This document shows, piece after piece, positions 16,715 to 25,596 of a stretch of DNA of 64,000 bases. Within the stretch, counting starts at the first letter, position 1; the number at the start of each line of letters is the position of its first letter. The notes beneath the pieces were generated by a model. The model was not told the DNA's origin and ran no database searches. It saw only the letters and a list, made by a program, of their open reading frames with translations. The stretch lies in the NCBI GenBank assembly GCA_029975055.1, contig JARKPU010000010.1:62001-126000 (forward strand), written 5' to 3'. This stretch comes from Anaerolinea sp. GTDB taxonomy: Bacteria > Chloroflexota > Anaerolineae > Anaerolineales > Anaerolineaceae. The position numbers were made by a program, and so were the translations under genes.

Positions 16715-17884
16715 ATGAAAATTCTCCATTGGCCTACGGGCTATCCTGATCCTGAATATGGAACTCCATACGACCTGATTTTCATCCAGGAGCACATCCG
16801 ATCCATTGGAGATGAATGCGAGCAGGTGGTATTTTTCCTGTCTCCGCTGGAACCCAGACGCGGCCAACTGCTCGATGTTCGTAGAACCAATGAAGCAGGG
16901 ATTAAGGTCATACGAATTCATGTTAAGAGATACCCGGCCGAGATTCTTCAAAGGTTGTTGGTTTATTGCGTAGTTCTTATAGAAATACTCTGCTTGATCA
17001 TATCAGGCTTTCGTCCCGATATAATCCATGTCCACATCTTTTCCAGCGGGAAAATCCCTGCTTTTTTAGCAAAACTCTTGCGGATTCCCTTGGTCGTCAC
17101 CGAGCATTGGTCGGCGCTTTGCCTGGAAGGAAGGCTGACTCAAGAACGGTTGGCCGATGCAAGAAAGGTATATGAATCCGCTTCGATTGTTTTACCGGTT
17201 AGCACCAATCTCTACCATTGTATTGAAAAAAACACAGGAAAAGCCTACCCATATAAAGTCATCCACAATTCTGTCGATTGTTCCATATTCTATGGAGCCG
17301 AAAAGAATCGATCGGAGGTTTCAGGATCATCTGCTTTTCGTTTATTGACTGTGGCGAGATTGGAGGAAGTGAAAGATATCCCAACGATGCTTCAATCGGT
17401 AGCAATATTATGCAAAAGGGGTCTTTCCATTCACCTTACCGTGGTCGGGAAAGGCGATCCAGGTTCTTTGATGGTGTTATCGCAACATCTCGGCATTTCA
17501 TCTCAGGTAAATTTCGTAGGCCAGCAACCTAAGCCCGTCATCGCTGACCTTATGCGTGCTTCAGATGTGTTCATTCTTTCCAGTCTATGGGAAAATTCTC
17601 CATGCGTTATTGGCGAAGCGATATGCTGCGGTTTGCCAGTGGTAGTCACCGCTGTCGGAGGAGTCCCCGAATTGATCGACTCACCAATTCTAGGCAGGTT
17701 GGTTCCACCGAAAGACCCAGAAGCCCTAGCAGACGCTATTTCGGATGTGGTTACACATTTGAGCATGTTTGATAGAAAATTAATCTCGAAAATCGGGAGC
17801 GATCGTTTCTCAACCAAAATGATCGGAAAACAAATAAGAGAAACTTATCAAGAAGTTCTACAATCCAAGAACCGTGCCACATAA
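16715..17884 (+). CDS. Family 4 glycosyltransferase
   Basis: 389 aa, GT-B fold. The N-terminal half has IIHVHIFSSGKIPAFLAK and VVTEHWSAL (acceptor side). In the C-terminal half, LLTVARLEEVKDIPTMLQSV (about 212-231) starts the donor domain and ENSPCVIGEAICCGLPVV (289-306) is the E-x7-E donor motif. Retaining, cytoplasmic or membrane-peripheral. The next gene overlaps its 3' end by 11 nt. Confidence 0.88.
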   Translation: MKILHWPTGYPDPEYGTPYDLIFIQEHIRSIGDECEQVVFFLSPLEPRRGQLLDVRRTNEAGIKVIRIHVKRYPAEILQRLLVYCVVLIEILCLIISGFRPDIIHVHIFSSGKIPAFLAKLLRIPLVVTEHWSALCLEGRLTQERLADARKVYESASIVLPVSTNLYHCIEKNTGKAYPYKVIHNSVDCSIFYGAEKNRSEVSGSSAFRLLTVARLEEVKDIPTMLQSVAILCKRGLSIHLTVVGKGDPGSLMVLSQHLGISSQVNFVGQQPKPVIADLMRASDVFILSSLWENSPCVIGEAICCGLPVVVTAVGGVPELIDSPILGRLVPPKDPEALADAISDVVTHLSMFDRKLISKIGSDRFSTKMIGKQIRETYQEVLQSKNRAT

Positions 17885-19058
17885 AATTCTTTTTGCCCAT
17901 CATGATGCGAACATGTCCGGATCAACGATCAGCCTGGGAAATTTCTTGGCGCATCTTGACCGGACCCAATACGAGCCAAGGGTTTTACTCGCGCAAGATG
18001 GCCCTGCCAGGGAATTCTACCAATCCATGGGCATCGCAGTAGATGTCGTCGCAGCATCTCGATTTGGCACATGTCCAGGCCCGCGCCCATATTCGCTCTA
18101 CTGGTGCCTGAACTGGCGCGCCTTTTTCCCCAACCCTCGCCTTTCCCACTACCTGAAAACCGTTCCTTGGGATCTGCTGCACATCAACGATAAAGCGTTC
18201 ATTTCAGCCGGCCTGGCGGCCAGCAGGTTGCAGAAGCCCATCGTCTGGCACCTGCGCAGCAGTTACTTTCCCACCTATTCGCGTTTGAATGCATGGGCTT
18301 CGCGCCATGTCATTCGTTCAATTGCCGATCAGGTAATCGCCATTTCAGAAGATGAGATCGACGGGTTTGAAGATTTCGAGCCTAAAACTATCATCCATAA
18401 TTCGGTGGATTTCGAGAAGGTCGCCCAAGCAGTATTATTACGGGACCAAACACGCCGAGAACTCGGTCTGAGTGATAACGATTTGTTGATTGGTCAGGTG
18501 TCAACATCGATCGGTGAGGTGCGTGGAACCTGGGATTTCCTGCACGCCTGCGGCCGGGTGAACGCAGCCTTACAAAATCCGGCGGTGAAGTTTATGGTAG
18601 TTGCAGCAATCCCTGATCCGGCAAAACACAGCTCGAAAGGCCCTCATCCGCTAGACCAGGCCTGGCTAATTGCTCGCGAGGAAAAAATCGCAGACAAGGT
18701 GACGTTCACCGGCTATCGAAAAGATGCTTTGAACCTGATGGCGGCGATGGATGTCGTTGTCGTTTGCAACCGCCATGGCGTTATGGGACGAATGCCTTTT
18801 GAGGCAATGGCTTGTGGCCGTCCTCTGGTAGTAACTGCCGGTCACAGTGGTAAGAGCCGAGTGGTGATCGACAGAGAGACCGCGTTGGTTGTCCGTCCAG
18901 CAGATCCATTGGCCATTGCAAACGCAATCAAAGATATTCTACGAGATCAGTCTTTAGCCAAAACGCTTGGCCAAAATGGTTCAACGTATGCAAGGGAAAC
19001 GTTTGATCCAGAAAGAAACGCCAGGCTGGTCGAGCAAATTTATAGAAAACTTTTATAG
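17874..19058 (+). CDS. Family 4 glycosyltransferase
   Basis: 394 aa, GTG start inside the previous gene. MSGSTISLGNFLAHLD (14-29) is the family opening that follows the first strand. The donor domain includes IGQVSTSIGEVRGTWDFLHA and GVMGRMPFEAMACGRPLVVT (about 303-322), where one of the usual E-x7-E acidic residues is replaced: the first position is Gly/Arg-like, as in some active divergent members. Sugar unknown. Part of the uninterrupted glycan operon. Confidence 0.82.
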   Translation: MPHKILFAHHDANMSGSTISLGNFLAHLDRTQYEPRVLLAQDGPAREFYQSMGIAVDVVAASRFGTCPGPRPYSLYWCLNWRAFFPNPRLSHYLKTVPWDLLHINDKAFISAGLAASRLQKPIVWHLRSSYFPTYSRLNAWASRHVIRSIADQVIAISEDEIDGFEDFEPKTIIHNSVDFEKVAQAVLLRDQTRRELGLSDNDLLIGQVSTSIGEVRGTWDFLHACGRVNAALQNPAVKFMVVAAIPDPAKHSSKGPHPLDQAWLIAREEKIADKVTFTGYRKDALNLMAAMDVVVVCNRHGVMGRMPFEAMACGRPLVVTAGHSGKSRVVIDRETALVVRPADPLAIANAIKDILRDQSLAKTLGQNGSTYARETFDPERNARLVEQIYRKLL

Positions 19059-19087
19059 TCTTCATGGAGTAAGAGAGACGTTCTAAA

Positions 19088-19858
19088 ATGGGGAATAAAA
19101 TTGTAGGAATCATCCCGGCAGCAGGAAAAGGCACCAGGCTTTCGCCTTTTCCTTGCCCCAAAGAATTATTCCCGGTTGGATACCAGGATTACCTTGTCCA
19201 GGGTGTTATTCAAAAACGTCCTAAAGTCATCAGCCAATATCTCGTCGAGAATATCATTCGAGCCGGTGCCGAAAGGCTAATTTTTATTTTAGGCGAAGAT
19301 AAACATGACATCATGCGGTATTATAGCGATGGGAGCAGGTTCTGCGTTGATATTGCATACTTATTCCAGGAAAAATTGTATGGGATGCCATTTGCTCTCA
19401 ACCTGGCAAGGAGATGGGTGAACAATGACTTGGTTTTATTTGGCATGCCTGACACAATCATAGAACCCAAGGATGCATTCCAACAATTATTGAAGAAACA
19501 AAAGGAAACCTCGGCGGATTTGGTTTTAGGACTATTTACAACGGATAACCCAACAAAATTTGGGATGGTTGATATTGATGACCAAGGAAATATTTCGACG
19601 ATAATCGATAAACCATTGACGACGAGTCTTCAATTCATGTGGGGGTGTGCATGTTGGTCTTCCAAATTCACCGAATTCCTGGATTCGTATTTGCAATCGC
19701 ACCCGTATGCAGGAAAAGAGATCGTCTTGGGTGATATATTCTCATCAGCGATAGATTCAGGTTTCATGGCTAAGGCTGTAACTTTTCCTGATGGGCAATA
19801 CATCGATATCGGAACAGTCAACGAGCTAGATTCGGCTCTAAAGAAATTCCATCTTTGA
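19088..19858 (+). CDS. Sugar-1-phosphate nucleotidyltransferase
   Basis: 256 aa. IIPAAGKGTRLSPFPCPKEL (7-26) is the NTP-binding signature of the RmlA/GalU family, with the activating Lys at PKEL. FGMPDTIIEP (about 119-128) carries the metal-binding Asp, and KFGMVDIDDQG and KEIVLGDIF follow the family order. Makes a UDP-, dTDP- or CDP-sugar donor from sugar-1-phosphate. No dehydratase or epimerase accompanies it, so the donor cannot be named. Confidence 0.85.
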   Translation: MGNKIVGIIPAAGKGTRLSPFPCPKELFPVGYQDYLVQGVIQKRPKVISQYLVENIIRAGAERLIFILGEDKHDIMRYYSDGSRFCVDIAYLFQEKLYGMPFALNLARRWVNNDLVLFGMPDTIIEPKDAFQQLLKKQKETSADLVLGLFTTDNPTKFGMVDIDDQGNISTIIDKPLTTSLQFMWGCACWSSKFTEFLDSYLQSHPYAGKEIVLGDIFSSAIDSGFMAKAVTFPDGQYIDIGTVNELDSALKKFHL

Positions 19859-19874
19859 TTACTTTGGAGAAGTT

Positions 19875-20822
19875 ATGGAAAATAAAGTTGACTTAAGCAT
19901 TTCAATCGTAAACACCAGCAATTGGACGTATCTAAAGCCATGTATTGAGTCGATCATTAAGAATGTAACGAGTTTCACATACGAGATCCTTGTAGTTGAT
20001 AATTACTCGACAGATGAAAGTCCTGCAAAAATTAAACAAAATTTTCCTAATGTGATCCTCACAGAAAATACCACGCGCTACGGATTCGCTAAGAATAATA
20101 ACATCAATATAAAGAAGTCGTCGGGACGGTATATTTTATTACTTAACGACGACACATTAATTCTTCCCAACACTCTCAATCATGCGATTAACGTGCTCGA
20201 CATGAATCCGGATATAGGAATCGTTGGGTGTAACATGATTTACCCTGATGGTAAGTACCAAACAGCCTCAGCAAGGAAGCTTCGAACGCTACTCTCGGAA
20301 TTCATAATTGAAACTGGCCTTTTTCGTATATGGCCGCAAATTTATATAGAACCAAAATCGGAATTAACCGATGTGGATCTTACGTCTGAAGCTGGAATGA
20401 TGATTAGAAGAGAAGTGCTAGAGACAGTCGGGCACCTGGATGAACAATTTTTTATGTACGGCGAAGGAGCCGATTTCTGTCGGCGAGTAAAAGAATCCAA
20501 ATGGAGAATCGTCCTCGATCGAAAATGTTCCATTGTGCACTTTGGCGGCACCACAAATAACAGGGTAAATTTAAAAATGTTAATTCAGTTCTATAAGAGT
20601 ACATATCTTTACTTCTATAAGGCCTCGAAAATCAAGGGGGTAGTTTATCGTTTTATGATCTTGATCCTTTTTTATCTCAAGAAACTTCTCCTTTTCTTTG
20701 GATCAATATTTATTCCTCGTATCAAGCAAAAATACGACGACATGAAAGTATACTATGACTCAATCATCGACCTAATGGCAAACCGTGTATTGGATCGAAG
20801 TTATCCGTTCCCAGTAGAATAA
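19875..20822 (+). CDS. Family 2 glycosyltransferase (WbbL/rhamnosyltransferase-like)
   Basis: 315 aa. SISIVNTSNW opens the GT-A domain; VDNYSTDES (39-47), a GFAKNNNINIKKS segment (about 71-83) and LLNDDT (91-96) are typical of WbbL-type transferases, and FFMYGEGADFCRRVKES (192-208) has the acidic catalytic-base pattern. A long basic and hydrophobic C-terminal stretch (about 240-285) probably binds membrane. A ggagaag-like ribosome site precedes the ATG. Its stop overlaps the next start (TAATG). Confidence 0.87.
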   Translation: MENKVDLSISIVNTSNWTYLKPCIESIIKNVTSFTYEILVVDNYSTDESPAKIKQNFPNVILTENTTRYGFAKNNNINIKKSSGRYILLLNDDTLILPNTLNHAINVLDMNPDIGIVGCNMIYPDGKYQTASARKLRTLLSEFIIETGLFRIWPQIYIEPKSELTDVDLTSEAGMMIRREVLETVGHLDEQFFMYGEGADFCRRVKESKWRIVLDRKCSIVHFGGTTNNRVNLKMLIQFYKSTYLYFYKASKIKGVVYRFMILILFYLKKLLLFFGSIFIPRIKQKYDDMKVYYDSIIDLMANRVLDRSYPFPVE

Positions 20823-22123
20823 TGGCTCTATATATTACGATTGTATTAAGCTTTACTGGAATAGTACTTACCTTACTATACCCTTTGTATGGCTTACTCC
20901 TGACTATCTTTCTGGTCTACTTCCCCATCTTCAGCACATTCGACCTCGGCCCGGTGACCATCTCCGTCTCCACCTTACCGGTGCTGGCGCTCTTTGCCCG
21001 CGCCTTCTTCCCCTGGCTGCAGAACCCCCGGCGCGCGCCCTTCCCTGCCTGGCAGGGGGTCATCCTGGCCGGCATGGCCCTGGCCTACACCCTCGCCACC
21101 GTCGCCTCCTCCAACGTGCCGCAGTCGTTGGCGCTGCTCCCCAACCTGATCATGTACGCCATGATCCTCTTCTCTGTCATCGTCCTCGTACGGCGCCCCG
21201 AAGATTTCCTCCTCATCACCAAAGTCATCCTCCTCATGGTCCTCGTGGATGCCCTTGTGCCGGGCCTTGCGCCCATCCGCAGGTTCCTCGGCACCGGCGG
21301 GCTGGGCATCAACGGGATCGCGATAAAGTATTACCCCGCCTTCACCATCGGCCTGGTCTATCTCACCCAGCCGGTCCCGGGGGTATCCAAACCCTGGCGG
21401 TTGATCGGCGGGGTCACCGCGGTGCTGGCCGTGGTGCGGGTGATCCTCTTCCAGACCCGCTCCGCCTGGCTGGCGATGATCTTCATCCTCCTGGCGCTCA
21501 CCGTGCTGCTGCCCAGGCGCCTGGTATTGCTGGGGATCGTCGCCCTGTGCGCGCTGGCCGCCGCCTATTTTTACCGCGACATCATCCAGAGGAACATCGT
21601 CCAGACTCAGGGGGTGCTCACGGCGCTGCAAGAGGGCAGCTACGATGACGCCAGCTCAGACGACCGTATCCGGCTGGTCTCGCGCGAGTTCGGCTGGCGG
21701 TTGGCCCAGGAGCGCCCCGTCCTCGGCTGGGGGCCAGATACCTTTGGGCCGATGATCAAGCAGTACGCACCTGCCTCGCGCAAATACGTCACCGGCGGGG
21801 CGTTCAATTCCTGGCTGATGCTGCTCGATGAAACCGGCGCCTTCGGCGTGGTTTGGGCGCTGGCGGCGTTCTGCATCCCGGCTGCCGTCAGCGTGTTCAT
21901 CTTCCCGCGCCTGCGCGGCTCGATGCGCTACATATCCCTGGCGATTGCCCTGGGGGTTCTGGGCACAGGCGTGCACCTCTATTTCATCGACCTGATGTAC
22001 ACCACCCAGGTCTGGCTGCACGTCGGGCTGGCCATAGCCGCGCTCAACTGCGCCACGCAGGCCGTCAAGGCGAAGGAGCCTGCCCGGCGAAGGCGCGGCG
22101 TTCCGCTCTGGAGGGTTTCATAG
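20822..22123 (+). CDS. O-antigen ligase/polymerase-family membrane protein
   Basis: 433 aa with about 11-12 hydrophobic segments and a large periplasmic or exoplasmic loop (about 265-325) holding GWRLAQERPVLGWGPDTFGP, the Arg-rich/Gly-Trp-Gly motif of the Wzy/WaaL superfamily. Such proteins polymerise glycan repeats or transfer finished glycans to a lipid or protein acceptor outside the membrane. It is odd beside an ABC-type exporter in a presumably LPS-free phylum, so glycan-to-protein or cell-wall transfer is possible. Composition jumps from AT-rich to GC-rich within the first 40 codons (about 20930). Confidence 0.85.
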   Translation: MALYITIVLSFTGIVLTLLYPLYGLLLTIFLVYFPIFSTFDLGPVTISVSTLPVLALFARAFFPWLQNPRRAPFPAWQGVILAGMALAYTLATVASSNVPQSLALLPNLIMYAMILFSVIVLVRRPEDFLLITKVILLMVLVDALVPGLAPIRRFLGTGGLGINGIAIKYYPAFTIGLVYLTQPVPGVSKPWRLIGGVTAVLAVVRVILFQTRSAWLAMIFILLALTVLLPRRLVLLGIVALCALAAAYFYRDIIQRNIVQTQGVLTALQEGSYDDASSDDRIRLVSREFGWRLAQERPVLGWGPDTFGPMIKQYAPASRKYVTGGAFNSWLMLLDETGAFGVVWALAAFCIPAAVSVFIFPRLRGSMRYISLAIALGVLGTGVHLYFIDLMYTTQVWLHVGLAIAALNCATQAVKAKEPARRRRGVPLWRVS

Positions 22124-22274
22124 CACATCAGTGCATGAGTGAGAGATTTATTCATGCTGGTATCTTGGATTTTTTTAAGAACTACATTAAGGTGGATTTT
22201 CTCGATAGAGTGTAAGGTTTAGAACATATTAAGCATTTTCCAAGAATATCACATTTAATAAATCTTGAGAGCAC

Positions 22275-23390
22275 ATGAAACGTATCATGCATGTCATCGA
22301 TAGTCTTGAGATTGGCGGAGCCGAACGCATGTTGGTCGACATGGCAAATACTATCGATCCGGCCCGATATTCCGTCTCGGTATGCATCACGAGGTCTGGA
22401 GAAGCCTTAGCGAAAGAAATTCGTTCTGATATACCTGTTTACAAATTGAACCGGCGATTTTCCTGGGATCCATCTGGATTTACCAAACTGAAAAAGGTAT
22501 GCAATGAGCAGGGATTGGATTTGTTGCACGCACATGGAAGATCAACTTTTGCTTTTCTGGCAGTCGCCAAACGGTTGGGATTTATAAAACAACCAATTTT
22601 GTTTCATGACCACCAAGGAAGGAATTCCAACCAGAATTATTTCTATTGGTGTTGGTCATCTTTAGTGAAAGAATTATCACATTATGTTGGAGTTTGTGAC
22701 GATTTGCTTGAATGGGCTAATTCTTTAAGAATACCCAGTTCACATATATCTATCCTCAAAAATTCCCAGAATTTAAGAAGGTACGAAATTTATCAACCTA
22801 TAAATTTACACCGACAATTGAACCTAGATTTTAGTCAACGAATCGGTATTATGGTAGGAAATTTACGTCCCGAAAAAGGCCTGGATCTGTTGATTGAAGC
22901 TTGCGCGAAAATACCAAGAGCTTTTCTTCCCATATTCGTAATAGTCGGTGGTATATCAGATAATAGTTATTTTCAGGAATGCAAAAATCACATCCGGAAT
23001 CTCCAACTGGAAGACAACTTTCACTTCGTCGGCAAGAAAGATGATTGCATATCTTGGATAAAAGGTGCAGATTTCGGTGTCATACCATCCCGCTCCGAAT
23101 CGGGTCCTCTGGTTCTTATCGAATTCCTGGCGTGTGGGCTTCCATTTGTGTCTTTTAATGTGGGTGGGGTTTCGCAAATCGTGCAGAAAGAGATACCTTC
23201 TGCTTTCATCGAACCCGCGAACACTGATCTGTTTGCTGGAGCACTAGAGGCAATGGTCAAATCCTCTCCAAGTGAGCTTCATAGAAGAAGCGAACAAGGC
23301 AAGGTAATTGCTTACGATAATTTTGATATTCGCAAGAGATTGCCTGAATGGTATTCCGTTTATGAGCAAATAATCGAGGATGTTAAGTGA
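22275..23390 (+). CDS. Family 4 glycosyltransferase
   Basis: 371 aa. IDSLEIGGAERMLVDMAN (8-25) is the classical GT4 acceptor-side opening. VGNLRPEKGLDLLIEAC (about 194-210) and SGPLVLIEFLACGLPFVS (276-293) are donor-domain motifs, though the first Glu of E-x7-E falls at RSES just before. AT-rich. The preceding 151 bp (22124-22274) contain no clear gene, only a 26-codon ORF without support. Confidence 0.88.
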   Translation: MKRIMHVIDSLEIGGAERMLVDMANTIDPARYSVSVCITRSGEALAKEIRSDIPVYKLNRRFSWDPSGFTKLKKVCNEQGLDLLHAHGRSTFAFLAVAKRLGFIKQPILFHDHQGRNSNQNYFYWCWSSLVKELSHYVGVCDDLLEWANSLRIPSSHISILKNSQNLRRYEIYQPINLHRQLNLDFSQRIGIMVGNLRPEKGLDLLIEACAKIPRAFLPIFVIVGGISDNSYFQECKNHIRNLQLEDNFHFVGKKDDCISWIKGADFGVIPSRSESGPLVLIEFLACGLPFVSFNVGGVSQIVQKEIPSAFIEPANTDLFAGALEAMVKSSPSELHRRSEQGKVIAYDNFDIRKRLPEWYSVYEQIIEDVK

Positions 23391-24553
23391 AATTACTTAT
23401 TATCAGCAACATGGCTCATTATCATCGTGACGGTCAGCTCGTGGGATGGGGCCCGACCGTCCAAGAGATCAATGCGTTGGCATCGATTTTTGAGCACATA
23501 ACGCATATTGGCTGCTTACATGCCTGTACTGCGCCATTGAGCGCTATTCCGTACCAAGCAAAAAACCTTACGTTTATCCCTCTCATCCCTGCTGGAGGGG
23601 AAACTCTGAGTTCGAAATTGAGGATCTTAAAATATACTCCTGAGTACATCCGCACGATTCTAAAATGGCTGTCCTGGGGCGACGTCATCCATGTGAGGTG
23701 CCCTGCGAATATTCCATTAATCGCATTGTTTTTGTTAAGATTTTCATCATCTCCACAATATCGGTGGGTCAAATACGCCGGCAACTGGCAGCCCAAAGGG
23801 AAAGAATCCTTTTCGTATTCGCTCCAACGCTGGTTGTTGCAACACAACTTCCATAAAGGCGTTGTCACTGTGAACGGCGAGTGGGCCAACCAACCTTCAC
23901 ACGTGTTTTCTTTTAACAATCCGTCCTTATCAGCGGAAGAGAAAGCTGCCGCAGCGGCTGCAGGGATGGAGAAGCAACTCACCCCACCTTACCGGCTCCT
24001 TTTCATCGGCCGGCTCGAGGCCGCTAAAGGCGTTTACGAAGTGTTACACATAGCCCACGCCCTCGCCTGGCAAAAGGTCGCTTTCCAGCTCGACTTGATC
24101 GGAGACGGCCTGGAAAAAGATGAGGTTATCAAAACCGCCGAAGAGCTGGATTTACTGGATCATGCGAAATTCCGAGGCTGGCTGCCCAGGCCCGCGCTCG
24201 AAGCATATTACCGGCAAGGCCATTTCATATTGCTACCATCGTCAGCCTCCGAAGGCTGGCCCAAGGTACTGAGCGAAGCCATGGCATACGGCGTGGTCCC
24301 CCTGGCAAGCGACGTTTCCTCTATCCCACAGGTATTGGCAAAGACAGGGGCCGGTTACTCATTTCCAGCCAAAAACACCAGCGCATACCTGGAAACGATC
24401 AATCGCCTGGTTCTCCATCCAGAAGAATGGAAGAGTTTGAGCCTGGCGGGCATTCAATCGGCTGAGCTGTTTACGTACCAGCATTACCTTTCGTCAGTCA
24501 CTCGCATGTTTTCATCCTATTGGAACACCCAATGGACGCCGGCGAAAGATTAA
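23387..24553 (+). CDS. Family 4 glycosyltransferase
   Basis: 388 aa. Donor domain: LLFIGRLEAAKGVYEVLHIA (about 204-223) and SASEGWPKVLSEAMAYGVVP (285-304), the latter giving E-x7-E. The N-terminal domain has DVIHVRCPANIPL. The start overlaps the previous stop by 4 nt. Sugar specificity not assignable. Confidence 0.87.
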   Translation: MKLLIISNMAHYHRDGQLVGWGPTVQEINALASIFEHITHIGCLHACTAPLSAIPYQAKNLTFIPLIPAGGETLSSKLRILKYTPEYIRTILKWLSWGDVIHVRCPANIPLIALFLLRFSSSPQYRWVKYAGNWQPKGKESFSYSLQRWLLQHNFHKGVVTVNGEWANQPSHVFSFNNPSLSAEEKAAAAAAGMEKQLTPPYRLLFIGRLEAAKGVYEVLHIAHALAWQKVAFQLDLIGDGLEKDEVIKTAEELDLLDHAKFRGWLPRPALEAYYRQGHFILLPSSASEGWPKVLSEAMAYGVVPLASDVSSIPQVLAKTGAGYSFPAKNTSAYLETINRLVLHPEEWKSLSLAGIQSAELFTYQHYLSSVTRMFSSYWNTQWTPAKD

Positions 24554-25596
24554 AAAGACCGCTCTTATTCATCGGTAATCACCTGCCGGATTCCAAGTTC
24601 AACGTCAGTGTCGGATCGGAACTGTCGAAACGTCTCAACTCCAACGGCTGGGAGGTTCGCTGCGTTTCTCATCACTCCAATCGAATCTTAAAATTGCTCG
24701 ATATGCTCTGGTCAATCTGGCATCACCGACAGTCATATGAAATTGCCCAGGTGGATGTGTTCAGCGGAAACGCGTTCCTTTGGGCGGAGCTCACAACGGC
24801 ATGGTTGCACCGGCTTGGTAAGCCGGTCATCCTATCCCTCCACGGTGGGAACCTGCCTGTTTTTGCAAAGGACCATCCAGAGCGCGTTCGAATAGTATTC
24901 AAACGGGCAACGGCAGTAACCGCTCCATCCGGCTATATGATAGAAGCGATGCGAACCTTCAGAGACGATATATGCTGGATTCCCAATCCGATTGATATCA
25001 GCCAATATCCCTACAGAGAGCGTTCCAGTCCTAAACCAACCCTGGTTTGGCTTCGCACATTCCACCACATCTACCGGCCGGATCTTGCCCCCGCCATATT
25101 GGCCAAATTGAGCGCCGAATTTCCGGCTGCAAAATTAATAATGGCCGGACCGGATAAGAACGACGGGAGCCTGCCTTTAACACAGAAGTCAGCTTCTGAA
25201 TTGGGGGTCGAAAGCAAGATTGAATTTCTTGGCCATGTTAGCAAACAGGACATCGGCGCGACCTTGAACCGCGGCGACATTTTCATCAATACTACCACCA
25301 TCGACAATTCCCCTGTGAGCGTGATCGAAGCGATGGCCTGTGGTTTGTGTGTGGTCTCGACGAACGTGGGCGGAATTCCCTACCTCTTGGAGCATGAAAA
25401 AGATGCTCTTCTCGTCCCCCCCAACGACCCCGCCGCCATGGCCGATGCCGTCCGTAGAATATTGACCGAAAAAGGCTTATGTGAACACCTCTCCGAGAAT
25501 GCCAGGGCGAAAGCCGAGCAATTTGACTGGCAAGTAATATTACCAAAATGGACATCACTCTTCGAACAGATGGCCACCGAACACGAGAATGAGTAA
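24532..25596 (+). CDS. Family 4 glycosyltransferase
   Basis: 354 aa from the ATG at 24532, within the end of the previous gene; a TTG four codons upstream is an alternative. LFIGNHLPDSKFNVSVG opens it, VILSLHGGNLPVFAK is the acceptor domain, and IDNSPVSVIEAMACGLCVVS (about 253-272) is the donor motif with E261 in EAMACG; the first acidic position is Asp/Asn. Probably the next glycan-assembly step after the 23387 protein. Confidence 0.87.
   Translation: MDAGERLKRPLLFIGNHLPDSKFNVSVGSELSKRLNSNGWEVRCVSHHSNRILKLLDMLWSIWHHRQSYEIAQVDVFSGNAFLWAELTTAWLHRLGKPVILSLHGGNLPVFAKDHPERVRIVFKRATAVTAPSGYMIEAMRTFRDDICWIPNPIDISQYPYRERSSPKPTLVWLRTFHHIYRPDLAPAILAKLSAEFPAAKLIMAGPDKNDGSLPLTQKSASELGVESKIEFLGHVSKQDIGATLNRGDIFINTTTIDNSPVSVIEAMACGLCVVSTNVGGIPYLLEHEKDALLVPPNDPAAMADAVRRILTEKGLCEHLSENARAKAEQFDWQVILPKWTSLFEQMATEHENE

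Noticed and set aside
22135..22215. 26-codon ORF in the gap after the ligase-like gene
   Set aside because: Too short, no ribosome site, no recognisable domain; may be debris of a lost glycosyltransferase but cannot be supported.
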